64,000 nucleotides of DNA from Chitinophagales bacterium (lineage in GTDB: Bacteria > Bacteroidota > Bacteroidia > Chitinophagales > Chitinophagaceae), in NCBI GenBank assembly GCA_017303395.1, contig JAFLBN010000005.1, positions 62,001 through 126,000 on the forward strand, in the 5' to 3' direction. Below, piece after piece: positions 46,759 to 55,071 of this stretch. The notes under the pieces are model-generated. The model saw only the letters and a list, made by a program, of their open reading frames with translations, searched no databases and was not told the origin of the DNA. Position numbers and translations under genes: made by a program. Position 1 is the stretch's first letter, and each line of letters opens with the position of its first letter.

Positions 46759-48141
46759 ATGAAGAAACTGATACTGTCTCTCTCGCTTGCATGTTCGGCA
46801 CTGGCATCGCAGGCACAAATACCACAGGCATTTGCCAACCACCTGCAGTACCTGCTGGATAGCGCATGTGCCAAAAACAAAGTAAAAGGCGTATCTGCAG
46901 CCGTACTGATTCCCGGCATGGGTGTATGGAAGGGCAGCTACGGTGTGTCTCACGGTACGGAAAAGATAACACCTGACACGTGGTTGCCTATAGGCAGCAA
47001 TACCAAAACATTTACAGCAGCCATCTTACTACAACTGCAACAAGAAGGCAAGCTGGACCTTGATGACAGCATAGGTAAATGGATACAGAATGTACCGAAT
47101 GTAAACGGGCAGATAACCATCCGCCAGATGCTGAATCACACAAGTGGCATATACAACTTCACCAACAACCCTGCTTTCTCCGCTGCGCTGAATGCAGACT
47201 ATACCAAATTCTGGCAGCCGGAAGACGACCTTCCGTTCATCAGCACACCAAGCTTCTCTCCGGGTTCGGGATGGGAGTACAGCAATTCGGGCTACATATT
47301 GGCCGGCATGATCATCAGCAAAGTGCTGAACGAACCCTACCACGAAGCATTGAAGAAAAGAATACTTACACCTCGCAATTATCAGAAGACAGTGCTGTTT
47401 CCGCAGCAGGCATTGGGCGGTACAGTACCACACGGCTGGTCTGTAGCGGCATCGGGTGGCACAAAGCTGGAAGACATACAGGAAGAATATGCGTATGACA
47501 TCACCGCATTTCAGAGTATGGCTCACTCTGCAGGTGCTATCATATCTACCGCAGAAGACAATGTACATTTCTGGGACGACCTGATGACGGGAAAAATCAT
47601 CAACACCACATCGCTCAATGAGATGATGACAACTGTATCTATGGGTGGTGGTGCAAATACATACGGATTAGGCGTATTCAGATATGCCAACGTAAACGGA
47701 CGCGTAGGTTATGCACACGGCGGTACATGTTTTGGCTACATCAACGAAAACCTGCGAGACTCCCTGAGCGGTATCTGCATCACACTGTTATCAAACCAAG
47801 ACAGTATTGGCAACAACCTGCTTTTCCAACGCATACTGGTACCCTTGCACCGCTATGCAATCAAATTCCCTACTGCAGATGTAGCAGGCATTACAAATGC
47901 AGACGACGTAAAAATCTATCCAAATCCCGCAAAAGATATAGTGAACATATCCTTGAACAACCCATCCGGCAAAACAAACATTGCGGTGTATGATGTGACG
48001 GGCAGACTTGTATTGCATACAGCCGCTGTACGTGGCAACAATACAATCTCTGTCTCGTCTCTTTCACCGGGCATGTACACACTACGCATCACAGACAACA
48101 ACCTTATAATGCTTAACTATAAACTTGAAGTAGCACCATAA
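46759..48141 (+). CDS. Secreted serine hydrolase (beta-lactamase class C / DD-peptidase fold) with T9SS tail, 460 aa
   Basis: The start is ATG 46759, giving signal peptide MKKLILSLSLACSALASQAQ. Active-site Ser80-x-x-Lys83 in GSNTKTF, Tyr173-x-Asn175 in YSNSGY, and HGG late in the domain (GYAHGGTCFGY). These are the three motifs of penicillin-recognising serine hydrolases. The last 75 residues are a T9SS tail (IYPNPAKDIVNISL). A surface peptidase or esterase is as likely as a beta-lactamase. It lies divergent from the LytS/LytTR operon and shares its operator region. Confidence 0.88.
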   Translation: MKKLILSLSLACSALASQAQIPQAFANHLQYLLDSACAKNKVKGVSAAVLIPGMGVWKGSYGVSHGTEKITPDTWLPIGSNTKTFTAAILLQLQQEGKLDLDDSIGKWIQNVPNVNGQITIRQMLNHTSGIYNFTNNPAFSAALNADYTKFWQPEDDLPFISTPSFSPGSGWEYSNSGYILAGMIISKVLNEPYHEALKKRILTPRNYQKTVLFPQQALGGTVPHGWSVAASGGTKLEDIQEEYAYDITAFQSMAHSAGAIISTAEDNVHFWDDLMTGKIINTTSLNEMMTTVSMGGGANTYGLGVFRYANVNGRVGYAHGGTCFGYINENLRDSLSGICITLLSNQDSIGNNLLFQRILVPLHRYAIKFPTADVAGITNADDVKIYPNPAKDIVNISLNNPSGKTNIAVYDVTGRLVLHTAAVRGNNTISVSSLSPGMYTLRITDNNLIMLNYKLEVAP

Positions 48142-48162
48142 AACTCAAGTATGAGAGTCGGT

Positions 48163-48193
48163 AAAAAAGCCCCTGCATCTGCGGGGGCTTTGT
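48163..48193. terminator. Bidirectional terminator between the hydrolase and the DUF1801 gene
   Basis: AAGCCCC...GGGGCTT stem with GC-rich interior, flanked by A-run on the left and T-run on the right. Confidence 0.75.
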
Positions 48194-48208
48194 GTATTTA
48201 TACGTCAA

Positions 48209-48580
48209 CTATTTCTTTTTCGCGTCAGCACGCTCTGCTTCCTCCTGTATACGGTACTTCACTATTTTCTTTACCAGTGCGGCAGGTATCTTTTTATCCA
48301 GTGGAAACTGTATAGCGCCTTTGGATGTTTTGTATTTACGCAGCTCTTCTGCAAACACAACCATAGGCGATGCCGTAGGATAAAAGCCAACGTGTTTTGC
48401 ATAAGCAGCGAAATATACCAATGCTTTACCATTCAGCTTGTAGGCAGGCATGTTGTAGCTGATTACCTCTTCAGCCTTTGGCACTGCAGCTTTTATAGCA
48501 GCCTGCAATTCATCAATGCGTTCTATTGTTTGCGCAGGTATATCCTGCAGGTATTCTGCAACGGTGGTATATTTTTTCAC
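48209..48580 (-). CDS. DUF1801 (YdhG-like) protein, 123 aa
   Basis: Small soluble alpha/beta protein with the DUF1801 pattern: VAEYLQDIPAQTIERIDEL, then VISYNMPAYKLNGKALVYFA, then KGAIQFPLDKKIP. The family includes the Bacillus frataxin-like YdhG; a metal or general chaperone role is proposed there. The C-terminus is lysine-rich. Standalone gene. Confidence 0.85.
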   Translation of the reverse strand: MKKYTTVAEYLQDIPAQTIERIDELQAAIKAAVPKAEEVISYNMPAYKLNGKALVYFAAYAKHVGFYPTASPMVVFAEELRKYKTSKGAIQFPLDKKIPAALVKKIVKYRIQEEAERADAKKK

Positions 48581-48734
48581 AGTTCGTACATTAGCATGTA
48601 TAAATATACAAAACTTAGCTACCCGATAATTAGTAGTAATGAACTCTATAAAACGATAATAACTGTACCGTGTCCCAGCCTATAGCTTCATAAAACAAAC
48701 GAAAAACAATTATTGAACGTCTTTTGATATACCG

Positions 48735-49094
48735 ATGAACATAGATATAATTACGATAAACAATCAACAGCTTGCAGTGGCTGATACGAATGAAATTATT
48801 ATTAAGAATATTGAAGATGGCACAGACTTGCTAGGCAATGTATTTTATCAAGGCATTGATAAAGTCATTATCAATAAACAATGTATCACTCCCGCATTTT
48901 TCGATTTGAAGACAGGCATTGCAGGCGAAGTGCTGCAGAAATTTGCTACCTACCGTGTACGTCTGGTAATATTCGGAGACTGGCATGCATACAATAGCAA
49001 CAGTCTGCGAGATTTTATCTATGAAAGCAACAAGGGCAAACATGTAAACTTTGTAGCTACGAAAGAAGAAGCAATAGCAATCTTATCACAATAA
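48735..49094 (+). CDS. DUF4180 protein, 119 aa
   Basis: Matches the DUF4180 layout: DGTDLLGNVFYQGIDKVII, ITPAFFDLKTGIAGEVLQKF, RLVIFGDWHAYNSNSLRDFI and ESNKG. A STAS-like small alpha/beta fold with no known reaction. It is followed by an acetyltransferase gene 9 bp downstream, so the two are co-transcribed; such pairs occur elsewhere. Confidence 0.8.
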   Translation: MNIDIITINNQQLAVADTNEIIIKNIEDGTDLLGNVFYQGIDKVIINKQCITPAFFDLKTGIAGEVLQKFATYRVRLVIFGDWHAYNSNSLRDFIYESNKGKHVNFVATKEEAIAILSQ

Positions 49095-49103
49095 CTTTAC
49101 AAC

Positions 49104-49649
49104 ATGAACATCCGCATAGAAACACCAAGACTGATAATACGCGAGCTACTGCCTGAAGATGCTACAGAAATGTTTGCAATGGACAGCGACCCTGAGGTGC
49201 ATAAATATCTGGGCAATAAACCACTGACAGATATTGAAGAGGTGCACAAAGTAATTGCTTTTGTAAGACAGCAATATGCAGACAACGGCATAGGACGCTG
49301 GGCAGTAACGCTGAAAGACACAGGTGAGTTTATTGGCTGGACAGGTTTTAAACGCTTTACAGAGACTGTCAACAATCATATAAACCATCTTGACTTTGGC
49401 TATCGCCACATGCGCAAATTCTGGGGACAAGGCTATGCCTACGAGGCTGCAAAGGCATCCTTAGATTACGGCATTGACACACTTGGCTTTAAAGACATCT
49501 ACGCCATGACAGATGTTGACAATCTGGGCTCTCGACACCTGCTTGAGAAGCTGGGCTTTGAATACAAAAAGACGTTCGCTTACGATGGCCCATCTGCAGA
49601 GTTTAATGGCCTGCCCGTAACATGGTACGAACTGACAGAAAGAAAATAA
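49104..49649 (+). CDS. GNAT-family N-acetyltransferase (RimJ/RimL type), 181 aa
   Basis: Transfers acetyl from acetyl-CoA to an amine. Starts MNIRIETPRLIIRELLPEDA, the RimJ/RimL signature. The acetyl-CoA loop is HMRKFWGQGYAYEA; strand 5 is DIYAMTDVDNLGSRHLLEKL, with the conserved N-x-x-S/A-x-x-L-x-E/x-K-x-G-F pattern. Substrate unknown. Co-transcribed with DUF4180. Confidence 0.9.
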   Translation: MNIRIETPRLIIRELLPEDATEMFAMDSDPEVHKYLGNKPLTDIEEVHKVIAFVRQQYADNGIGRWAVTLKDTGEFIGWTGFKRFTETVNNHINHLDFGYRHMRKFWGQGYAYEAAKASLDYGIDTLGFKDIYAMTDVDNLGSRHLLEKLGFEYKKTFAYDGPSAEFNGLPVTWYELTERK

Positions 49650-49677
49650 CAGTAGCCAACCATTAATTGGCTACTGT
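49649..49677. terminator. Bidirectional terminator overlapping two stop codons
   Basis: ACAGTAGCCAA, 7-nt loop, TTGGCTACTGT: 11 perfect pairs between the convergent GNAT and DUF4386 genes; the right arm codes the end of the latter. Confidence 0.7.
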
Positions 49678-50322
49678 ATTAAAACCCTTTACGATTGCTC
49701 TTATACCCAATACAATCTCAAACAATCCACCGGGCAAAGAAAGTGCCACGCCAATGTGCTGCTGAAACAATTCTGCAATAGTGCCTGCAAAAAATATAAT
49801 GTAGCCCACTATGCCCCATATGCTAAGCCATCGTGGTACTAATTTCGTTTTATATAATACGGAAGCCAGCAGCACACCACCCACTGCCCACATAGCCATA
49901 CCCAGTTGATAACTTACGGCATTGCCCTGACGGCAAGCGGCAGCCAGTTGTTCCATGCAATCTTTATTGGCGGCAGATGCATACGCATCGCTCAGCGGCA
50001 GCAATTGCCACAGGAACACACCGCCTATCGTCAGCATAACCGTAGCCATGGTGGCAAACAGGAGATACCCGTATGCTTTTGCAGTGCTGTATTGCCTGAC
50101 AATGCTAAACATAATGGCTGCCAACCCGATATTGCCCATACTATGTAGTACAGCCAACAAGATGATGCCGACCACTACTTGTACTTTGTTATTGGTTATT
50201 TGCATCAGTGCATCGGGCGATGCCGCCGGCTCATCTACCATGCCGCTACCTATGCCATAAAATAGAAATACGAGGATGAAGAGTACCCCGAAAACCCTTG
50301 CTTTTGTCCGCAGATTGTTCAT
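49663..50322 (-). CDS. DUF4386-type membrane protein, 219 aa
   Basis: The start is set at ATG 50322 (MNNLRTKARVFGVLFILVFL); the longer frame to 50373 adds 17 residues that do not look coding. Six membrane helices, with the family's RxxGxLFxLxF start and a periplasmic loop DAYASAANKDCMEQLAAACR after helix 3. Family function is unknown. Confidence 0.75.
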   Translation of the reverse strand: MNNLRTKARVFGVLFILVFLFYGIGSGMVDEPAASPDALMQITNNKVQVVVGIILLAVLHSMGNIGLAAIMFSIVRQYSTAKAYGYLLFATMATVMLTIGGVFLWQLLPLSDAYASAANKDCMEQLAAACRQGNAVSYQLGMAMWAVGGVLLASVLYKTKLVPRWLSIWGIVGYIIFFAGTIAELFQQHIGVALSLPGGLFEIVLGIRAIVKGFNTVAN

Positions 50323-50415
50323 AAACCCTGTTTTATGTTTTGCTGTAGCAAAGCTATAGGTAGATACTGCCAATCACCTTGACAATTGTTAAGAAGTGAA
50401 AACCACTACCCCATA

Positions 50416-50442
50416 AAAAACTAAAACCGGGACGAACCCGGT
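50416..50442 (-). terminator. Terminator of the 31-aa peptide transcript
   Basis: On the minus strand ACCGGG, TTCGT, CCCGGT, then TTTTAGTTTTTT. Confidence 0.8.
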
Positions 50443-50585
50443 CTTGTCAGTTTAGCCTATCCCTTATACAAAATATATAGGCTATTGTATTGCTTACTCT
50501 TTTAAAGGGGCAATTCTAAAAAGAATCTCTCCGGCCCGATTCCTCCCTATCTGGAAAGATGAGGAGGTATATCGGCCAGCCCCTT
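50443..50585 (-). ncRNA. Strongly folded RNA segment (3' UTR or independent small RNA)
   Basis: Minus strand. AAGGGGC (50584-50578) pairs with GCCCCTT (50511-50505) to close a junction. Inside are a long hairpin built of GGCCGAT/ATCGGGCC, CCTCC/GGAGG and ATCT-TTCC-AGAT, and a shorter one, GATTC/GAATT. After the junction, AGCCTAT pairs with ATAGGCT around an inner ATA/TAT. The terminator at 50416-50442 follows. No open frame uses this stretch. I know of no named RNA family with this shape. Confidence 0.5.
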
Positions 50586-50661
50586 AGAAATACATTTGTT
50601 TTGTTTGAGAATGTGTTTGTTTGATAAAAAGAATGAGACCTGCCTTGGGTGCTTGCGTTAC

Positions 50662-50757
50662 CTATAGAGGATAGAAATACAACAGGGCGATTGCCAGCAG
50701 TACCAGTGCTACAACCATCCATGAAAGTTTTGAGTATTTATCCATTGCCCTCAGCAT
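50662..50757 (-). CDS. Small single-pass membrane peptide, 31 aa
   Basis: ATG 50757 to TAG 50662. Residues 1-12 are polar and basic (MLRAMDKYSKLS), then WMVVALVLLAIALLYFYPL is one membrane helix; an internal ATG gives 27 aa. A short amphipathic start plus one helix is typical of small regulatory or stress membrane proteins and is unlikely as random sequence here. Array D lies 60 bp upstream and the folded RNA and terminator lie downstream, so the unit is complete. Function unknown. Confidence 0.45.
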   Translation of the reverse strand: MLRAMDKYSKLSWMVVALVLLAIALLYFYPL

Positions 50758-50818
50758 GTCTTACGTTTAAATTGTAATGCGAATATGCGACAGCCTTGCC
50801 CGTATAGCAAATTTTGGG

Positions 50819-50869
50819 CGTTACAACTACATTTCACAGCCGTTACAATTGCGTTACAATGGGCGTTAC
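50819..50869 (-). promoter_or_regulatory. Phased direct-repeat array D (CGTTAC boxes)
   Basis: Plus-strand starts of CGTTAC at 50819, 50841, 50852 and 50864, spacings 22, 11 and 12. On the minus strand, which reads toward the 31-aa gene, they are GTAACG boxes, and an AAATTTG (-7-like) follows at about 50808-50814. Spacing and core resemble arrays A-C, but the sequence is not identical. The array lies 46 bp past the stop of the TPR-LuxR gene. Confidence 0.55.
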
Positions 50870-50914
50870 CCATCCGTACACATTGATTATCAATAAATTA
50901 AAAAGAAATGAAAA

Positions 50915-52594
50915 TCAGATTGTATTTACCCAATCTTCCAGTTTTGTATCCTCGGGTAGGGATATTTTCTTCAGCAAACGGTGCTTGCTTACCCTTACAG
51001 CCTCCAGGCTTACACCCAACATGGCTGCCATTTCCTTATTATTGAGCCCCAGTTTGGTGAGCAGTATAGAACGTAGCTCGGCGGTAGTCAGGTCGGGGTA
51101 CTTTTCTTTTACACGGTTGATGTACCCGGTGTGTACCTTATTAAACAGCGCTTGAAAATCGGCCCATTGCTCGTCGTTAAGTATTACAGAACGTTGTAAT
51201 AAATGGAGTGAATTTTCCTTTTCAGCCTGTTCGTTGGCATTGGGTTGTTGGGTACGGTATTTCTCCAACTCGGCACTGAATTGCTCCAGCAAATCGTTCT
51301 TTTCCTGTATGCTGCGGGTAAAATCTGCCAATTGTAGCGATGCCAGTTCTTCCCTACGGCGGGCCTCAGCTATAGCCATATCCGTTTTTTGCTTATGCTT
51401 CAGCTTTTGGCGGTTGATGAGCAGCAAACTGATGATACCTGCCAATAATACCAACCCTATGGCTGAGTTGCGTTGTATTTTTTGGGTAACTATCTCTTTG
51501 TCTTTCAGCTTATTAAGATAATTGAGAGAATCTGTTTGCCTGCGTACATAAAACTGGGCCTCTATGCGGGCAAAGTCTTTTTCCTTCTCAGCATTGTACA
51601 ATGTGTCTTTGAGGTCAGTATGTTTTTCGAGGTATTTATATGCTTTATCGTACTCCCCTTTCAGTTTGTACAGATTGGCAAAACTTTGTGCTACCTCTGA
51701 ACTTCCGTCTACCAACTGCAAGCGCTTGCTCATTTCCTCAGCCAGTGTCAGGTATTGTAAAGATTTCTCCAGATTCAGCGGGTTGTTCTTCATACTGTCG
51801 GGCAATGGCACTATGCTCATGCCTTTTGCCGCCCGCAAATACACCTCTCCCAGATTGGCATAGGCATATGTCAGATGGCTATCGTGCCCCAATGCCTTCA
51901 GCATATTAGCTGCAAGGGTATAGCTCTCTAATGCCTGTGGCAATAACCCTTTGCGTATGTATACACCACCTATATTCAGGTAAATACTGGCCAGTTCACC
52001 TTTGGTTTCTTCCGTACCGTATTGCTTTTCGTTACGCAATGCCTCTTCGTAAGCGGCCTGCGCTTCGTCAAACTTGCTCTGGCGGATATACAGAAATCCG
52101 ATGTTTATCATCAGATTGCTCATATATTTTATACCACCTGCTTCATTTACTTTCTTTGCCTGCAGGGCATAGTCCAGTGCCTTATCGTAATCGTTGTTGG
52201 ATGCATATACGGCGCTGATAGAAGACAGCATCATGCCCTCGTAGCGCGCACTTTTAATTTTGCGTGCTATTACCAATGCATTCTGAAAATACTTCAGTGC
52301 CTCGGACAGGTTATTCTGCACAGCATTACATCGACCTACCAGATTGTTACCACGCAATATCCCCCTATCCCATTGCAGCTTTGTTGATAGCTCCAGCACC
52401 TGCTTACCATATTGCTTGCTTTTTTCAGGGTCTGTCTGAAAGTAAACAGCAGACAACTCATTAAGTATGTTTGCCTTATTGGTATCTTCCTTAGCTGTTT
52501 TCAGTACACGCAACAGGGAGTCTGCATTTGCCTGCGCAAACACGGGTATTTGTGCTGATAGCACTGTGATAAAAAGGAGGATGTACCTGAACAC
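50915..52594 (-). CDS. TPR-containing LuxR-type transcriptional regulator, 559 aa
   Basis: Signal-like N-terminus (MFRYILLFITVLSAQIPVFA), about seven TPR repeats (40-330; for example AYEEALRNEKQYGTEETKGE), one membrane helix (about 378-395, SAIGLVLLAGIISLLLI), a coiled coil (405-460) and a C-terminal LuxR/GerE-type HTH (LTTAELRSILLTKLGLNNKE then MAAMLGVSLEAVRVSKHRLL). A membrane-spanning sensor with periplasmic TPRs and cytoplasmic DNA-binding part, common in this phylum. It is a candidate regulator of array D next to it. Confidence 0.88.
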   Translation of the reverse strand: MFRYILLFITVLSAQIPVFAQANADSLLRVLKTAKEDTNKANILNELSAVYFQTDPEKSKQYGKQVLELSTKLQWDRGILRGNNLVGRCNAVQNNLSEALKYFQNALVIARKIKSARYEGMMLSSISAVYASNNDYDKALDYALQAKKVNEAGGIKYMSNLMINIGFLYIRQSKFDEAQAAYEEALRNEKQYGTEETKGELASIYLNIGGVYIRKGLLPQALESYTLAANMLKALGHDSHLTYAYANLGEVYLRAAKGMSIVPLPDSMKNNPLNLEKSLQYLTLAEEMSKRLQLVDGSSEVAQSFANLYKLKGEYDKAYKYLEKHTDLKDTLYNAEKEKDFARIEAQFYVRRQTDSLNYLNKLKDKEIVTQKIQRNSAIGLVLLAGIISLLLINRQKLKHKQKTDMAIAEARRREELASLQLADFTRSIQEKNDLLEQFSAELEKYRTQQPNANEQAEKENSLHLLQRSVILNDEQWADFQALFNKVHTGYINRVKEKYPDLTTAELRSILLTKLGLNNKEMAAMLGVSLEAVRVSKHRLLKKISLPEDTKLEDWVNTI

Positions 52595-52691
52595 GACTTA
52601 AATATAAAGAAGCCTGCACCAAAAAGGCAAGTAATGTGGAGAAATTGAGTGTGTTGTTGTAGATTACAATGTTATAATGACAATTAATTAT

Positions 52692-53060
52692 ATGACTACA
52701 TTGCCGTTGCAATTCAGTGAAATCAGCATTTCATTGCTAACTACGCCTGTAATAAGGATCAACAACGGTATAAGCTACTGCACATCTGTGAGCCTTAGTG
52801 ACTTTTCATATGGCGAATTAATCATCTATCAGAATAACATACCTAAATTTTACTTTTCAGCATTTGAAAATAATGATGCAATTATATCAGAAGCAGAAAA
52901 GCAAAACATGAATATTAGTGAATATCTCGTTTACCTGCTGACACAAAATGGAATCAATAATGTTCATTCCAAAGAGTTCGGAATAACGTTATTAAGATTT
53001 CACAATAAAGCATGTACGAAAACCTACAAACTACTTTCAATTAAAATAGACACTGCATAA
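52692..53060 (+). CDS. Hypothetical protein, 122 aa
   Basis: The start is set at ATG 52692 (MTTLPLQFSEISISLLTTP), 5 codons inside the longest frame. Small, acidic, beta-rich first half (GISYCTSVSLSDFSYGELII) and helical second half (ISEYLVYLLTQNGINNV). No signal, no motif that I recognise. AT-rich. Confidence 0.5.
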   Translation: MTTLPLQFSEISISLLTTPVIRINNGISYCTSVSLSDFSYGELIIYQNNIPKFYFSAFENNDAIISEAEKQNMNISEYLVYLLTQNGINNVHSKEFGITLLRFHNKACTKTYKLLSIKIDTA

Positions 53061-53065
53061 AAGCA

Positions 53066-53095
53066 AAACAGCAGCACGTCTCCGTGCTGCTGTTT
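53066..53095. terminator. Bidirectional terminator
   Basis: AAACAGCAGCACG, TCTC, CGTGCTGCTGTTT: 13 perfect pairs between the hypothetical gene and the convergent cold-shock gene. Confidence 0.85.
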
Positions 53096-53096
53096 G

Positions 53097-53546
53097 TTAT
53101 ATAATACGTTTCACCTTGATGGCGCTGAGGCCTTTGGGGGTCTTCTCTGTTTCGAAGCTTACTTTGTGACCTTCCTGTATATTTTCGGTCACCCTGTTTT
53201 TGTGTACAAAGATGCTTTCTTTGGTAATGGCATCGTCTATAAAGCCGTAGCCTTTTGTAATATCAAAGAAGCGAACTATGCCTGTGCGGGTTTTATCTTC
53301 GGGTGGCAGGTCTTCCTTCTTAGGCACGCCTACCTGTATCAGTTCGGGTGCTATTTCGCGCATCCTTCGGGGGTCTGGCGGAGTGGGAGAAAGATTACCG
53401 TTTTCATCCAGGTACATCATCATATCTTCCAGGCCCTTGCCCTTGTTATTGTTCTCCTTTCGGTTCAGCATCTTCTCTGCCTTGTCCTGTTTCTTTCTTT
53501 GTTTTTTCTTTTCACGGTCTTTCTTACCCATTGTTTCATTAGCCAT
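53097..53546 (-). CDS. Cold-shock-domain RNA-binding protein with basic N-terminal extension, 149 aa
   Basis: The C-terminal 65 residues are a cold-shock domain: GIVRFFDITKGYGFIDDA (RNP1-like KGYGFI) and ESIFVHKNRV (RNP2-like). The first 50 residues are extremely Lys/Arg-rich (KKDREKKKQRKKQDKAEKM), giving a second RNA-binding tail; this is typical of longer CspA relatives in Bacteroidota. RNA chaperone role expected. It lies next to another RNA-binding gene. Confidence 0.9.
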   Translation of the reverse strand: MANETMGKKDREKKKQRKKQDKAEKMLNRKENNNKGKGLEDMMMYLDENGNLSPTPPDPRRMREIAPELIQVGVPKKEDLPPEDKTRTGIVRFFDITKGYGFIDDAITKESIFVHKNRVTENIQEGHKVSFETEKTPKGLSAIKVKRII

Positions 53547-53599
53547 AAATCCTGAAATGTTCGCTTGTTTTTAAACTTGTGATTAAATTATTGAAAAGA

Positions 53600-53629
53600 A
53601 AGAGCCATACCCTTTACGGCATGGCTCTT
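53600..53629 (-). terminator. Terminator after the RRM gene, CCGTAA-loop type
   Basis: On the minus strand AAGAGCCATGCC, GTAAAG, GG(T)ATGGCTCTT, followed by TTCTTTTC. The loop region reads CCGTAAAGG, the same loop as the hairpin array at 15.4 kb. Confidence 0.75.
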
Positions 53630-53682
53630 CTAAAAATGCAAATGGGGATATTTTATTAAAAAAGAGCCTGCATAGTGCGCTA

Positions 53683-53988
53683 CTAGTAGCGGTTGCTATA
53701 CTCTCTTTTTTTGTAACTATCGTTGTACCCGCCGCGACGTTCTTCCGTCCTCGGCCTTGCTTCGTTTACCACCATTACACTCTGATCCATAAAGCTGCTG
53801 TTCAGCTTATCGATAGCAGCGCTTGCTTCTGTGTTGTCCGGCATTTCTACAAAACCGAAACCACGAGACTGGTTAGAATACTTGTCAATGATTACTTTTA
53901 CGGTGTCTACAGTACCGAATGCTGCAAATGCATCGCGCAATTGATTTTCTGTGGTCTGAATGTTCAGATTACCTACAAAAATGTTCAT
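53683..53988 (-). CDS. RRM-domain RNA-binding protein, 101 aa
   Basis: One RNA recognition motif: RNP2 MNIFVGNLNIQTT and RNP1 RGFGFVEM, with a C-terminal Arg/Gly/Tyr tail (RTEERRGGYNDSYKKREYS). These short RRM proteins are abundant in Bacteroidota and act as global post-transcriptional regulators and possibly as RNA chaperones. The leader (53989-54070) is long and A-rich. Confidence 0.93.
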   Translation of the reverse strand: MNIFVGNLNIQTTENQLRDAFAAFGTVDTVKVIIDKYSNQSRGFGFVEMPDNTEASAAIDKLNSSFMDQSVMVVNEARPRTEERRGGYNDSYKKREYSNRY

Positions 53989-54189
53989 AAAAAACTAATT
54001 GAAATAAAATAAAAAATATGGCCGCGGGCGAAATGTAGACTGAAGAGAAGAATTTAACTAACGCAAATCAGAAACTGCAAAAAGACTCAAAAACCATTGT
54101 CTTAACCCAAAGATACATTAAATAAATCTAATCTGCCAAATTTATTTATTTTCTTATAATTTTTGAAAAGGACGAGTAATACAAAATTT

Positions 54190-54417
54190 ATGATCAGCAA
54201 GAAGTACTTCAAATACATCAACACCCTTTTCGTTGTCTTCCCAATGACGCTTATTATGGCCTTCGTGGGGCTGATGCGCAACTACGGATTTGGCGAAGAC
54301 TGGTTTCTGAAATTTCTGAAAGCATGGAGCGTGATGCTGCCAGTTGCCTATGTGGCGGCATTCATCATCATACCACGCGCACGCAAGCTGGCAGAGCGTG
54401 TGGCGGGGAGGGAGTAA
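54190..54417 (+). CDS. DUF2798 membrane protein, 75 aa
   Basis: The start is ATG 54190 (MISKKYFKYINTLFVVFPM). Two membrane helices, with the pattern FPMTLIMAFVGLMRNYGFGE and FLKAWSVMLPVAYVAAF then IIPRARKLAE typical of DUF2798. No reaction is known. Single gene. Confidence 0.8.
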   Translation: MISKKYFKYINTLFVVFPMTLIMAFVGLMRNYGFGEDWFLKFLKAWSVMLPVAYVAAFIIIPRARKLAERVAGRE

Positions 54418-54499
54418 TCAACTTTATCCCCCAGAGCTAAAACACACATTAAAGAGAATCCTACTAATAATTAGGGGTACATTAATACGATACATATAT

Positions 54500-54593
54500 C
54501 ATCTTTGTTTTCGATAATAGTTTTTTTGTTTGTTTGATAACCACGTGCGTAGCTAACAGGTGGTGAAGTGTGTTTTTTAACACACTTTTTATT
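54500..54593 (+). ncRNA. Possible small RNA of about 85 nt
   Basis: CATCTTTG (54500-54507) resembles the -7 element of array A; no good -33 is visible. About 55 nt later a weak hairpin (ACCAC with GTGGT, 54540-54564) is followed by AAGTGTGTT, TTTT, AACACACTT and TTTATT, a clear terminator (54566-54593). No gene explains that terminator, since the preceding gene ends at 54417 some 150 bp away. Confidence 0.3.
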
Positions 54594-54623
54594 ATGGTTA
54601 GGTTAATGGAACCCTTATCCCTG

Positions 54624-54660
54624 AAATGCTTCAATGATGCAATGCGTCATTGAAGCATTT
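54624..54660. repeat. Perfect 14-bp-arm inverted repeat
   Basis: AAATGCTTCAATGA, loop TGCAATGCG, TCATTGAAGCATTT. It lies in the 279-bp gap before the 87-aa gene, after the candidate small RNA. It could be an operator or a terminator without a clear T run. Confidence 0.6.
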
Positions 54661-54696
54661 TGATAGTCGAAGCAAATTGATTGTATATAAATTGTT

Positions 54697-54960
54697 ATGA
54701 AACTAATGCCTATACTACTGATAGCAACCTTTGCTATACAGATGCTGTTGAGAATGTACTACCTCATTTACCTGCGCGTTGGTGAAAGCTATGGTAAACT
54801 GTTCCTCAACACCTTTCTTATAATAGATAAGGCTGTTATCAACAATATTTTTCACGATGGCATACAGTCGTACTACAGAAAATGTAACCTTATCAATAAA
54901 ATCTTTTACTTCTTCCTTTTGTCAGAGCTATTAATACTGTTATTCTTAAATTCTATTTAG
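54697..54960 (+). CDS. Small membrane protein of unknown function, 87 aa
   Basis: Two hydrophobic segments (residues 3-25, LMPILLIATFAIQMLL; 66-87, IFYFFLLSELLILLFLNSI) around a 40-residue soluble part (NIFHDGIQSYYRKCNLINK). AT-rich, no homologue that I recognise. It lies upstream of the phosphorelay operon, with an intervening hairpin-rich gap, and is likely independent. Confidence 0.45.
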   Translation: MKLMPILLIATFAIQMLLRMYYLIYLRVGESYGKLFLNTFLIIDKAVINNIFHDGIQSYYRKCNLINKIFYFFLLSELLILLFLNSI

Positions 54961-55071
54961 CTCCATACCTATTGGTAATCAACGGCATAAAATGCAAACA
55001 ATGTTTGCATCCCTAATGGTAGGGATTAGAGAGAGAGACTAATACCAGACATTTGCCAAAGTTACATATAT

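Noticed and set aside
50516-50722. 68-codon minus-strand frame
   Set aside because: It lies out of frame with the 31-aa peptide, crosses the folded RNA segment and has no protein-like features.
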